Assembly: GCA_038496445.1 (NCBI GenBank)
Contig: JALMLS010000220.1
Coordinates: 150,223 to 214,222 of the forward strand
DNA length: 64,000 bases
Direction of reading: 5' to 3'
Source of the DNA: Trichosphaerium sp. ATCC 40318
Taxonomy: Eukaryota > Discosea > Flabellinia > Trichosidae
Shown here one piece after another: positions 1-11,552 of the stretch. Positions within the stretch are counted from its first letter, which is position 1. Every line of letters starts with the position of its first letter. The position numbers were made by a program, and so were the translations under genes. The notes beneath the pieces are model-generated. The model did no database searches. It saw only the letters and a program-made list of their open reading frames with translations, and was not told the origin of the DNA.

Positions 1-2
1 GT

Positions 3-2661
3 GCACCAGCACGTACATTATTAGTAAGAAAACGGAAATTAAACCTTCCTATTCGTGATCATCGTAAACCTACATCTCCACGTTCTGGCATGAAACTTTT
101 AAGTTTCCGTAAAAACTCGGTACGTTTTCTCTTGAAATTTGTTTATTTGATTGTTATTTATGACTTGTTCTTATCAACAAAGTTGTTCCAAGATTTTTTT
201 TCTCGACTTTTTTTTGATTTTTTTCCGTTGTGTAGGGCAGAAAGCTATCTAGACAAGGTTCATTTTCTACACCACGTGGTATGCGTAGTCGTTTTAAAAA
301 GAAACATAAAAGACCAAGAAGCATAACAGTAGGTAGTGGAGGTATTGTATAAGATCAAAGCAAGAAACTCACTCTTTTTTTTTTCAAAAACAGGACGTTC
401 AAAAACTCTACGAAGACAAAGTTCAAAGTCAAATGTATTTGAGAGATCATGGAATACATTATTTAGACGAAAAGAACCTAAGGGTAGTAGACAAAGGTAT
501 GAAAGAATACGAAACAACCAGTCTGGTTCTAAAACAACTACTTTAGGGAGAGACCAACTACTATTGAAATGTCTGATATTGTACAAGTACGTATTTGTTT
601 ATTCTACACGCAAAATGTGGTTGCAATGTGCTTACTGTTGTTTCTCGTTTAGACTGAGTCTAGAGCTGCTACAATGAGGCACACACACGAGGATAAGAAA
701 CGTTCAAGGAGTTGGCAAGGTTCTTCTAGTATTAGAAGAAAACGTCATCAATCTTCAACGCAACGTTCACGTATGTGGTCGTTATTTCCGTGGTTTATTA
801 ACCAATAAATTAACACGTGATATAGATAGATGGTTGATTACTCCAAAGCATCTTAGATTAGGTGGTGTCCTGGGAACTGGAACTTTTGGTGTTGTCACAA
901 AAGCAAAGTGGAGAGGCAATCCTGTTGCTGGTACGCTCAGACAGGTTTCATAATCCTACGTGTGTCTAATTTTTTGAGTATAGTTAAGCGATTGAAAGCT
1001 ACTGTTGGTGATGAAGATGCTGCATTTAGTAAACTACAAAAGGAAGCATCTATTTTGATGTAAGTAACTTTTCTTTTTCTTCTTTTGTTCTACTTCTGTT
1101 TTCTTATCTTCTTTTGCAGCCAAAGTAGACCTCATGAGAATCTTGTAAGGTTGATAGGTATAGTAAGAGAACCTTTATCAATTGTTCTTGAATATTGTGT
1201 ACACGTACGTTGTGATGTTTTCGTAGAACGAAATCAGGTTAACATGATTTCTTTCTTTTAGGGATCACTGAAGTACTACATCCAAAATAATCCAGTTATT
1301 CCAAAGAAAGTCAGTTCGGATGTTCTTAAAGGAATAGCTGCTGGTATGATACATTTACATGGAGAAGGAATAATACACAGGCGGTTATCTGCAAGGAGTA
1401 TGTGTTAATATCTTTCTTCTTTTTTTCTTACTTTTCTTTTAGATATTCTCGTACGTTCAAAAGTTCAGTACTTGACTTGGCTGAGCTCTAGCCTTGTTTA
1501 TTACATATTGATATACTTTATTTTTTTGGTTATGCTTATTATTTTACTAGTTGTCTTCAGGGCTTGCTGTTAAGATATCAGATTTTGGGTTTAGTTCTCA
1601 TAGCCTTCAAGGAGTAAGAAAGGATTGCAACCAAAAGAATGTTGCATTTAGTCCACTAAAGTGGATGGCTCCTGAAGAGCTTCGAGGTGATCCCTCATCC
1701 CCATCATCAGGTATTTAATTTTTAATCAAGCATGAGTATGCAAGCGTTAAACTTTTTCTGAAGTAAAACAACCTCGCAAAAAGAAAAAAAGTAAACTTGC
1801 AGTTTGAGCTATTTTCTTTACCACTTAGCAACTGGAGTTACTAACGTGTATATAACTAGATGTATGGAGTTTTGGTGTAGTACTTTATGAAATGCTTCTA
1901 AGAAGAAAGCCATACCCACTTCACAGAAGTCCAATGGTACGCCTTGCGTTCATCTTGTTCTTTTGCAATCCAAGTTAACTTTGTGTCTTTTTTTTGAAGG
2001 TTGCTGAATTGGTTTCGCAAGAAAAGCTCAGACCGTATATTCCCCCTAATATACATATCCTTACTGATGTTATGACAAAGTGTCTTTGTTTTAAACAAGA
2101 GGATAGACCAAGTTTTTCTTATATTGCCGAAAGACTTGATCATTTAAATGAATCTGATGTTCCAGAGCATGCTATTATAGAACCTATGAGATCTGGTTCT
2201 TCATCAAGGCCTATATCTGGTAATAGACCTAGAGCAAGTACATTAGGCTCTGGAAGCTCTAAACACAGTCCGGTATGATATTTGTTTTGTTTTGTATTTT
2301 TTTGTTTTATTTTTAAGTCTTGAACAAACTTGAGCGTATAATATAAGTTTGATGGATTAAACACCTCAAAAACTTAGTTTTCGGCTTGTTAAAAAATACG
2401 AGAAACGCTGCACATGTTGGTTTTTGGTTTTTTTAGGGCACACTCCCTGTAAAGAAAAAAAGTTGATTCTGATGTTGTTTTTTTTTTTAGCCTCAAGATG
2501 GTTTTATCAGTGCACGTAGTGCATCTCCTACTTTGGATGATATACTATCCGATCATTCTGCATACTCTGATTTTAGCAGCGACCAGATGATATCATCACG
2601 TTGGAGGAGTGGTGATGACTTGGACTCTTCATTTAGTGATGGCACTTCAACTATGTTTTAA
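3..2661 (+). CDS. Protein kinase-like gene, 5' truncated, predicted catalytically impaired (HRR for HRD)
   Basis: The gene enters from the left edge in frame 3 and ends at TAA 2659-2661. Exons I can join include 3-119, 236-341, 394-586, 664-770, 826-930, 984-1059, 1120-1204 and 1262-1397. The first 250 or so residues are basic and Ser/Arg-rich. The kinase domain follows: glycine loop GVLGTGTFGVV, lysine in VAVKRLK, alpha-C glutamate in LQKEASIL, then the catalytic loop HRRLSARN, DFG in KISDFGFS, WMAPEE and DVWSFGVVLYEML. The HRD aspartate is replaced by arginine at 1376-1384 (cac agg cgg), so I predict a pseudokinase or a very weak kinase. The splice just after that loop (about 1443-1560) is uncertain. 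The C-terminal tail is Ser-rich. Family knowledge: the overall pattern is TKL/TK-like. No signal peptide or membrane segment is visible in the part present. Confidence 0.82.
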
Positions 2662-2860
2662 AAAAAATAAATAATAATACTTGTACAAAAATATGATATT
2701 GTGTTTAAATAACATAAAGCTTCTGCAGTGCCATAATAACACTAAGACCGCTACACGAGAACAATGCGTGTTTGCAGTTGTGCTAGTAAGCGCAACCTCT
2801 CGTAATAAGGCTACTCTACAATAATTATACAACTATTTCATCATCTTCTTTTGTTTCTTC

Positions 2861-5800
2861 TTATGTTTCTTCTTTTTGCACTTGTTCTTCAGTTGCAGTG
2901 TTGCATTCGTTGGATGCTGGTGCTTCTTTCGTGGGAGGCTCTTCCACTTGAGGTTCATATATAGGTACTTTAATTCCTAGGAGGGTTAAGGATTAGTTCA
3001 CAGGATTATAGATATCACATGGGTAGCAGTAGTATAATTGTGTACCTCTCTTCTGAGCAATAAATTTAATGCAATCGTTGAATACTTCATTTTGGACTTC
3101 ATTGGGTTTATACGCCAGTAATGATTCGAACACATCTTTAACATTTATGTCGTTTGTAACACAGAATGAACCAAAACCTTCAAGAGCCTAAAAGAAATAT
3201 ATAAGTATGAGAGCCAACAAAAAAGTTCAATTGATGTTTTGTTTGCTGCTTGGATTCACACTCACACGAAAAGTGTTGTAGTGAGTAGTGAATGTATAAT
3301 GGTTCACAGAGCTTCAATTGTAAATCCAATTATTTATCACGTGATAAAAGAATTACAGCGTAAAGTGAACACATAAACAAAAATAAAAGTTACCTTCGCA
3401 AACTCAGGTTTGATAAACGTGTGGTACATTAAAGGTATACCAAGCTCTGAAGCTGCAATATACTGTTGTATTGCCTTAAGTTCCAAGTTGCCTCCTTATA
3501 GTACATTTAAAAAAGTGTTAAGTAAGCGTGAAGTACCAAAAGCGCCACAACCCTACAAAGGAAACAAAATCAGTGATTTGTTCAAAGCCAACAAAAAAAC
3601 CCCCAAGTTTCGTACCCAGTTTCCTGTTGAAGCAATACAATCATCACCAGTGTGATATTCCTCTTTTCTAGATAATCCAACATATGCTTTGTTTATATCA
3701 CGAAGTAACTTTCTGTGAACAACGTAAACGGCTACAAGCTAAACAAAAAACCTTTGGCTTACTCTTTGACGAATTGCATGTTTCCAAAGTTTACTATTGC
3801 ATCAATGCCTGTGCAAGTCAGTAAATAGATAGCTCGTGTAAATAAGTAACCGTACAGAAAATATGATTATCAAGACATCCAAGCGTTGGATTCAATGGAG
3901 TCTTGTCTTCAAATGAATCTAAGAAAAAACTGAGAATTGTTCGTTTGGCTTAGAGTCAAGTACCTTCAAATTTTAAGCTTCGTGCATATCCACTGTATTG
4001 AGAAAACCTCTCAGCACCGCTAATAACTATAGCTTCGTTTTCTTCCATCTTAGGGCAAAGGAGCATAGACTAAAAGAAGGAACTCCATCAGCAAGAAAAG
4101 CAAATTATTAGTTTTCAGAACAGAAAACCTTACAATGTAGCATTCGGGCTTCAATGCAAATAGAATCTCTTCTTGAACGCAACCACCTTTTAGATACGTT
4201 AATGGTAATTATTTGTCATATACAAGGCCTTATAGACATACCATGCAAAGCGCCACCGCCTATGTATTGATTCGCAAAGTCGGCATGAAACTTTGCTGGA
4301 GAATCTTCAATCTTCATCTCATCATCAACTTTAATAGGCAATAATGGCTTTTCACTTGTACTCCAATCAACGAATTTATCACAAACCTGTAAAATAAGGT
4401 AAGAAAAGTAAAAAATGGATTAAAACATGAACGAGGAGAGTTACCTTTCGATGTATTATGATGTTACCAGTAGGCATTTTCTTTTGGCTTTTTTAGCAAG
4501 TTAGATACTCCAACAAACGCCCAAGGCGATAAATAATATTAGATTACGTACATGCGTCTGAAGTATTCCATTATACAAAGTATGATAGACTTTAAATAAA
4601 TCGTAAGAATCTTGCTTTGAGAAGAAAAAAAGACCTTGTTTGAGGTTGTGCTAGTACGTACTTCTGCAGAGTTTGAAAATAGTTTTTCTTTACCAGGAGC
4701 TGAAGCATAGTCTGTTATAAACAACATACCAAAATCACAATCATTGAATCCCAACCCACTAAGCAACATGGTTAGTTTTCGAAAATATCGAGAAAAAAAG
4801 AAGCAAGCAAAACAAAGAAAAGCAATTCATCACAACACGTGCCCATGTATTATATTTGGATTTTCAAATGTACAAAAGAAGTAGTGTGACAATAAGCAAG
4901 CAACCTTGTAGGCGATGGAGTAAGTAAAGGCACAGCGTTATGCAAAAAAAAAGAATCCAGGGGTTTTTTTAGTAACGTACTTGTTCTCTTGTGAGTACAA
5001 CCTTTGCGTCCTTTCCTGGTGGCAAGATTCTTATTTTTTTATCAAATAGCTCATCTATCCTCAATGCCAATTTTTGTATAAATGGTAAGATAACATCAAA
5101 GAATTCATCTTTACAACCGTAAGTACAATTTTCAAATAAATGACGGATAATAAAAAGAAACTAAAAGATGTTGCTCGTCATTGTCCATTTTTACATGGCA
5201 TCAACGTGTTAACTTTGATAGCCATACATTATACCGTGAGAGGGAAAATACACCCAAGCGATATAAAGAGCACTTGGGAAATATGAAGACCAAAAAAACC
5301 GAAATTCAAATTGTACACACCTTTCAATGCCTTTCTATCTGGAGACTCGCAATATTCATCACAGTAGTACGCTCTAAATTTATGATTTAAAAAATGAGAA
5401 TAAAAAGCTGAAATCACGTGTTGATAACCACAAACTTACTTGAAAAAGTTTGCATGATTTTTGCTTGTACCCAGACCATTCAACAATTCATCAAGCTGAT
5501 CAAGTGATGTCACTTTAGCTGATAATAACTCTTTTTGTATCTCCCATTTCTTAATGGACATATGTGGTAAATAAGCATACGTGAAAGCAATACCATCTTG
5601 GTTAACATTAACAACAAACTAATGAATCAAAAAAACCGTTATTTTTTACCTGTAAGTGAAATGATTGCTTTATCAATGTCTTCCTGAAAAACCTTCAAGT
5701 TTGATAATACTTCAACAGGGGAGATATCAATTTTGTACTTGTCGCCAAAGGGTTTGAAGCCTATTTGACGGTATGTGAGGTCTTCCACGGTAACATTTTG

Positions 5801-6178
5801 TCAACTCTACAAAAGATATACCTATTTTTAAAAGGAGCGAAAAGCAATCTGGGAAGCTTGCAAATGTCTTTGTGAAGATGCTGGCCTTTGTATTAACTCT
5901 TTGATGCATTTCATCACCAGGGCATGCAATTATGTTATTTATCGTTCTCCGTAACCAAGCCAAGGCGATTAGAGCCTAAACAAGGGTCAATTAACGAATT
6001 ATTTATATAACGCGCTTCAGATAAACTAATGTCTTCAGTTTGCTTTATAGAACCCAGTAATTCATCGAACGGCTCCTACAAAACTATTTAGATCGCTTTA
6101 AATTGTTTAATTTCACTTTACTGTTGGGATGACATGTGGGTCCGGTTTCTCTTCTTCAGTGGCATTACTATTACCCAT
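2861..6178 (-). CDS. PARG: Poly(ADP-ribose) glycohydrolase with N-terminal PUB-like domain
   Basis: PARG cleaves the ribose-ribose bonds of poly(ADP-ribose) chains. The catalytic macrodomain is clear when minus-strand exons are joined: GGGALHGGCVQEEILFAL (about 4130-4260) is the PARG signature, with the catalytic glutamates in QEE. It is followed by FSQYSGYARS, HTGDDCIASTGNW (near 3620-3660) and GCGAFGTSRL (near 3530). Upstream helices match the PARG accessory domain (DVILPFIQKLALRI, about 5050-5100). The first exon starts at ATG 6176-6178 (MGNSN), and the next exons encode a PUB-like segment (NNIIACPGDEMHQRV, then LLLKIGF across an intron at about 5757-5820). The C-terminus is an acidic Glu/Lys tail ending at 2861. 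About 14 short introns interrupt it. MGNSN could be N-myristoylated, but position 6 is not the preferred Ser/Thr. Enzyme identity is firm; the PUB assignment rests on pattern only. Confidence 0.9.
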
Positions 6179-6189
6179 TATTGCTTTGT

Positions 6190-7000
6190 GTGCTTTGGTA
6201 AGTGACAGCAAGCTTGGCTTATTGTTTGGCTTAAGTCACAGTCACCGAATCTATGGCTCAGCAGACGGTTGGTATTCCAATGGCTGCTATAGAACAGAAA
6301 AATGCAGGAACTACGTTTAACGTACTATGTGAATTTGATTCAACTGCACCATCACCTCCAACAACAATACCTCCAGCAGTACCAACTACAGTTTCTCCTA
6401 CCACAACAATACCTCCTACTGCTAGCGCACTATCTACATATACAGAAACACCTATTGCAGATACTCCTCAAACACAGCTCCGATATCAATAATATGGACT
6501 GAATTGATAAGAAAAAATAATGAAAGCTAGCTAGAACTCTTAAATGATGCTTCATTGGCGGTACGAAAAAAACAAGAAAATAATACTAGAATACATCTTC
6601 TTAACGTTGTACTTTATAGTAACTCTTGGGTTACCTGAAGGCTCTATAATTGTATTTGGTGAAGGCGAAACAATACTTCAAGTCGATAAATGTATTGAAG
6701 CAGAAAACCTTACTATTGAAGCAATTGACAGTGTACGCTTGTTGGTTTCTTTCTTCATTGTTATCCTGACTCCTGATTTCTCTAAACACAAGTCACATTA
6801 TCATTCAGTGATAGTTGCAACGATGTAAATCCATCTATAATCGTACCACCATGCAAGAGGCAATCAAAAGAGGAAATCAAAGACTTTCGGGAGAACAATA
6901 CTTATTAAATCAAGTAACAAATGTACTTCAAGTGCAATTCACTTGATATCTCTTTGGAGTTTAACAATCACTGCATTGCTACTCAACAAAAGAATTTACT
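6190..7000 (+). pseudogene. Decayed partial copy of the neighbouring lectin-mucin gene
   Basis: This stretch is a shortened, broken relative of the gene at 7618-10135. In order it shows a lectin-like end (GWYSNGCYRTEKC near 6270-6300), then after a frame change LCEFDSTAPSPPTT with a short Thr/Pro tract. A later block (LPEGSIIVFGEGET, KCIEAENLTIEA; about 6630-6725) matches LPEGTTILFGESET and NCLEAENLTIAA in the intact gene. An intron follows at the same place (GTACGC, 6733), then SDSCNDV and the end of the membrane tail (HLISLWSL). It lacks a start, most of the C-type lectin domain and most of the mucin repeats. Stops and frame shifts occur at about 6318 and 6905. The left end abuts the first exon of PARG on the other strand. 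A functional short gene is unlikely. Confidence 0.72.
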
Positions 7001-7617
7001 CGTATCTCCATTAAAAATTACTTGATACACAATAAGAGTCTGTCAAGTTTTTACTGCGCTACGTGGTGTCAAAAAGCCTCACTGGTCGCTCCTCAAAACA
7101 ACTACGCATTTTAAAACACACCATTTTTGATAAAAAGTGACATTGTTTCGTTTTAGCCGTCATTGAATCTAAGGCTACGCACATAAGTAAGTCACAAGCC
7201 GTAGTGCCCCTGCTTTCGTTATCTTGCCAATAAACTTTGAAATTGAATACCAGTTCCATAACTGTAAATGATTGTAACGCGCACAGTGCTACTATCAATG
7301 TACGCGTGCAAAAGAGAATAACGCAATGATAAAAAATAACAAATGAATATAAAACAAAACGCGCTCAGTGCCGTACGTGTACGGTGTACGCTAATACCGT
7401 AACAAAGCCAAACTCGGAAGAACGCATAATAAACCCGGGCTATCCTACAAACTGTCCTAACATAATTTACCACTCTCGCATCGGTAGAGAAGGTGTTTTA
7501 GGGAAGTTATACTTTCTTCGACTTGCCTTAAAACCACTTTAGCAATTCAAGACAATTCACATTTATAGCGCACAGGTCATATCACCAAGTTAAAATACAC
7601 GCAATAACAATCACAAG
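7001..7617. other. Intergenic region upstream of the lectin gene
   Basis: About 600 bases with no convincing exon on either strand. Open frames here have no recognisable motif and no splice context. It presumably carries the promoter of the lectin gene; I see no clear TATA box. Confidence 0.5.
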
Positions 7618-10135
7618 ATGATTTCCAGCTTGTGTTTACGCATCGCAGTTATCGCTTGTGTACTAATTGTACACACTACATATGGCGCGCTCGTAAGCAC
7701 CTGTGAGCAAAACGGAAAGACGTATCGATTATACGATAGCGCAGCTTCAGGATGGGAAAGTACTTGTTCAGGAGGTAAATACGACTAAAGGAAGCTCTGT
7801 GTATCTACAAACAAGCTAGCTAAACCTTTAAATGCTTTGAGCTGTACACTAAAAAAAACTGCTTTAGATTTCCATCCAGTAGCTATAACATCAATAGACG
7901 AAGCCATTGCCTTATCTAGTTTTCCTGTACGCTCTATTAAGGATGACATTCCTTTTTCAGTTCGAGAACTTCGTCGCCCAAAAAAAACGCGTTTATTGAC
8001 GAGAAATAACGCTAATCAAATATTTAAACTACGTTCCGAAACTTCCTGCCAAAAAAGCCTCTTGCAATAACCCAAAACAGATTTTAAATTACAAAACGCG
8101 TTTTTTCTTCTTTAGCGTACATCATTAAGCATGTTGGGAGCAATCTTCAACTTTTTTGTACCGCTAAAAAAAGGTAGTAAACTCCCCAAAAACAATCGGA
8201 CATTTCTCCAACGTATTTTTTGTCATCACTAACTCATTTAAAATAGTATTTCCGCATTTCAGTCGCATCCGGTACCACTTGGACACACGGTGGTATTACT
8301 ATAATACCTGGGGTACATTATCCGTTTGATCCACCTTCCCCTGGTTGCAGTCAGTATGAGAAAGGAGTAAGGCGGATTTTTTTATTTTCACATACTTACA
8401 ATTTTCCAAAAGGAAATAGTGGACGCTTGCACTGCAACTCATTTTGTTTGTGAGTCTGATGTATCAATTGGTGCCCCAAGCTGTATTCAAACTAGTTGGG
8501 ACTGCACAACGGGAGCTGAAGTAACAGGGACATACAATGGTACGTTTTTTTGTTTTCGTATTCAATTGCTTACTTGTGTACGTTCTAGGTCATTGTTACT
8601 CAGTGTTTGATATACCAGAGTCAAAATATATGAACTTAGCTCTTTTGTGCCAACAGAAAGGAGGCTACCTTTCTGTTATTACTGATGCCGCTGAAAACAC
8701 TTACATTGCCGATGTGTTGCTCCCTCCAGGAGCTCCACAATTTAATGCTATTGGTCTAACTTCTTACGGGAGATCTAATGTAGGAGATTTTGCTTGGGTA
8801 CGCGATTAAAACGACGTAAAACTAAACTCGTGTTATTCCAAAAACGCACTAACACGTGTTTCAGCAAACAAGCCCAGTACCTGAGCCTTTGGTATATGGA
8901 TCAACCCCTAATGTAGCTCCTTGGGCTCCTGGCGAACCAGACGGCGGAAATGAATATTGCGGTTTCAAGTACGTTTTGTCCTGTTTTGTCGTGGTTTAGT
9001 GTACTGTTTTCTTATAGTTACTGATCCTTTTGATTAGATCAGCATGGGGTACCTGGGGAGATTACAATTGCCATTTACCAGAGCTTGGTGAGGTAAAAAT
9101 GCATGCACTTTGCGAGTTTGATTCTACTACAGCACCTACACCAGCTCCAACCACTCTGCCGCCAACCACAAATCCACCAACTACGCTGCCTCCAACAACT
9201 ATTCCACCAACTACTGCACCGCCAACAACTATTCCGCCAACTACTGCGCCACCAACCACAAGTCCGCCAACTACGCTGCCTCCAACAACTATTCCACCAA
9301 CCACTGCACCGCCAACAACTATTCCACCAACTACTGCGCCACCAACTACAAATCCACCAACCACAAACCCACCAACTACGCAGCCGCCAACTACTCTACC
9401 ACCAACTACATTGCCTCCAGTTGTAATACCAACAACTGCTTCACCAACAGATGCACCAACAACAGTTGCGCCTACAACACAACCTCCAACTACACTGCCT
9501 CCGACGACTGCTTCACCTACAACTGAAGCACCAACAACTGATGCCCCAGCCTTTGAATCTAAACCCCTTAGATTCCAAACAGCGCCAATTTCAACAGTGT
9601 TGACTGACATCATTATGAGTGATTCAGAAAGAAAGCTTGAACTAGCTGAAGACGTCTATGTTGTAGGTACGTTAAAAAAGGTAGTCATTTTTTTTCCCCT
9701 TGTTAACAGTTTTGCGTTTTAGGAAACCTAGAGCTGCCTGAAGGTACTACTATACTATTTGGTGAAAGTGAGACAACGCTTCATATTGGTAACTGCTTAG
9801 AAGCTGAGAACCTAACCATTGCAGCAACTGAGACTGTACGTTCCATATCTGTCACTTATCCTGGTTTGTTGCCTTGAAAACTGATCTTTGTTATCAATTA
9901 GACTAAAGAAGTAACCTTGTCTTTTAATGACCATTGTGAAGATGTAGCACCTACTATAGTAACACCCCCATGCACTGTTTCACAGAGGAAGACAACACAC
10001 TCTTTTGCAAGAACAATAGTTGTTTTCCAATTTGATTTATCAAAAAGCGGAGAATGTACTTCAGATACTATTCACTTGGTAGCTCTTTGGAGTTTAGCTA
10101 TTATAGCATTACTACTTAACTACAGAATCAATTAA
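7618..10135 (+). CDS. Secreted/anchored C-type lectin with mucin-like Thr/Pro stalk and C-terminal membrane segment
   Basis: ATG 7618 starts a signal peptide (MISSLCLRIAVIACVLIVH). After a long first intron (7775 to about 8262) come Cys-rich exons, then a C-type lectin fold: GHCYSVFDIPESKYMNLA, LLCQQKGGYLSVIT, WAPGEPDGGNEYCGF, WGTWGDYNCHLPEL and ALCEFDS. The sugar- and calcium-binding positions read EPD (between mannose-type EPN and galactose-type QPD) and WGD. A stalk of about 130 residues of TTxPPTT repeats follows (9124-9560), a likely O-glycosylation region. Next is a membrane-proximal domain (LPEGTTILFGESET) and a hydrophobic C-terminus (IHLVALWSLAIIALLL) close to the stop at 10133-10135, giving either a type I topology or GPI anchoring. 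A broken duplicate lies just upstream. A cell-surface recognition role is inferred. Confidence 0.82.
9124..9560 (+). repeat. Degenerate 15-base coding minisatellite (TTxPP repeats)
   Basis: Tandem units of about 15 bases encode TTLPP, TTIPP, TTAPP and TTNPP variants. Units are near-identical in places (for example 9178-9340), so length polymorphism is expected. Opposite-strand open frames here are shadows of the repeat. Confidence 0.85.
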
Positions 10136-10689
10136 CATTACCTTATCAATTGACATTGATATCGTACATACACATGTGAATGAAGATCCTATTATTTTCG
10201 CAAATGCAGTACAATTTAATTATATTTAATCAAACCAAAACAAAAAACAACAATCCCTTTTGGTCCATAGAATAGAGCAATAAATGTAAAGTAGTGTTAT
10301 TATTATACTGTGTAGTTTTTACATTGTTCGCTTGACAAAGAGAGTTATGGTTTCATTACCTCTACATCAGCGCAAACGTCACTTTTCTTTTTGTATTAGG
10401 GAAAAACCCTTTTGAGTAGATTCATAAAATATGAACAACTCTACAATTGTCGGTATAGGATACGCCGTAGCATCACACAAACGTTTTTAGTTTTTTTAAG
10501 TTTTTTTTGCAGTTTTTGCACGTGAAAGCAAGTTGAAAGTACCCGAAATGTTGTATTATTGTTATGTGAAACGTGAAGCATACAACGCATTGTGTATTTC
10601 GTCGAAGTTCAATGATAGTAGCTTCGGGGAAATAGTTGTGTACTCTAGATAACTCTGATTCCTGTATTGCTCACATTACAATAATTCCA
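10136..10689. other. Intergenic, no gene seen
   Basis: A+T-rich sequence between the lectin gene and the transposon's target site. No exon, RNA gene or repeat is recognised. Confidence 0.5.
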
Positions 10690-10694
10690 CTTAA

Positions 10695-10731
10695 CTCCCT
10701 CGCCGTAACAAAAAATTTCCTCGCCGTAACA
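10695..10731 (+). repeat. Left terminal inverted repeat
   Basis: 37 bases, identical to the reverse complement of 12822-12858. The repeat itself contains CTCGCCGTAACA twice, separated by A/T-rich spacer, which would give two transposase-binding sites per end. Confidence 0.9.
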
Positions 10732-11552
10732 AAATTTTAACTTCAATTCTGGACCTAAAATATCTTTAAATAATCTGAATTTTTACACGTCGTAGACATT
10801 ATGTTTATCTTGTTATTCTGGATTAGATAGCCACATAGGTGTTTTTGGTGATGTTCTACGGAATGTACAATAAAAGTATCAACTTTTTCTTTGCCATATG
10901 TTTTTGATGTATGTGATAGGGCACAGTATAAATTGTTATGCTTTTATTATATCTAACGTAGTATTGACTAGGTCCAAGGGCTCAACTAGCAAAAAATAGT
11001 TCATTGCATGAAATGAAGGGTCTTTCAACGAATGTTCCAAAAAAAATAAAGAAACAGCATTTCAAAGGCATGCTAGCACAATACACTCTTGAATTTTTTA
11101 TACTACCTACGCAATACAGAGTTGGTTATACAAACGCTTTTAATAGGCATGTACTGCACAAGGTAACCCAAAAATTGTTTGATGAACACTTTATCTTTTC
11201 TACTCTTTAAACGCTTTTGTAGAGCAATGCAAATGAGTTACGTCTAGTATTTGGTACTTTACAGCGTCTATATATGCATGTGCATGTACACAAAACATTA
11301 AATGCATGTAAAGAATATACAGAGACTGAATTATGTATGACAATGCATTGAATCCATGAAAAATGAGCATTTTCAAATATTATTGATTAATCCTTTGGAT
11401 TCAGTGAAAAGTGTCCATTTCTGAGCTGTTTCATTTGCCAGCTATGTTTTCTTTGTACACATCAAACGACAGCAAATTGTAAATATATCGTAAGCATGTA
11501 CACATGTAGTATTAATAGTTAAATTTATTGGTTTTCTGAATATACAGCTAAA

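Noticed and set aside
7059-7473. Minus-strand open frames between the pseudogene and the lectin gene
   Set aside because: No family motif and no consistent splice sites; likely chance.
9062-9613. Long minus-strand open frame rich in Val and Gly
   Set aside because: It is the antisense shadow of the Thr/Pro repeat in the lectin gene.
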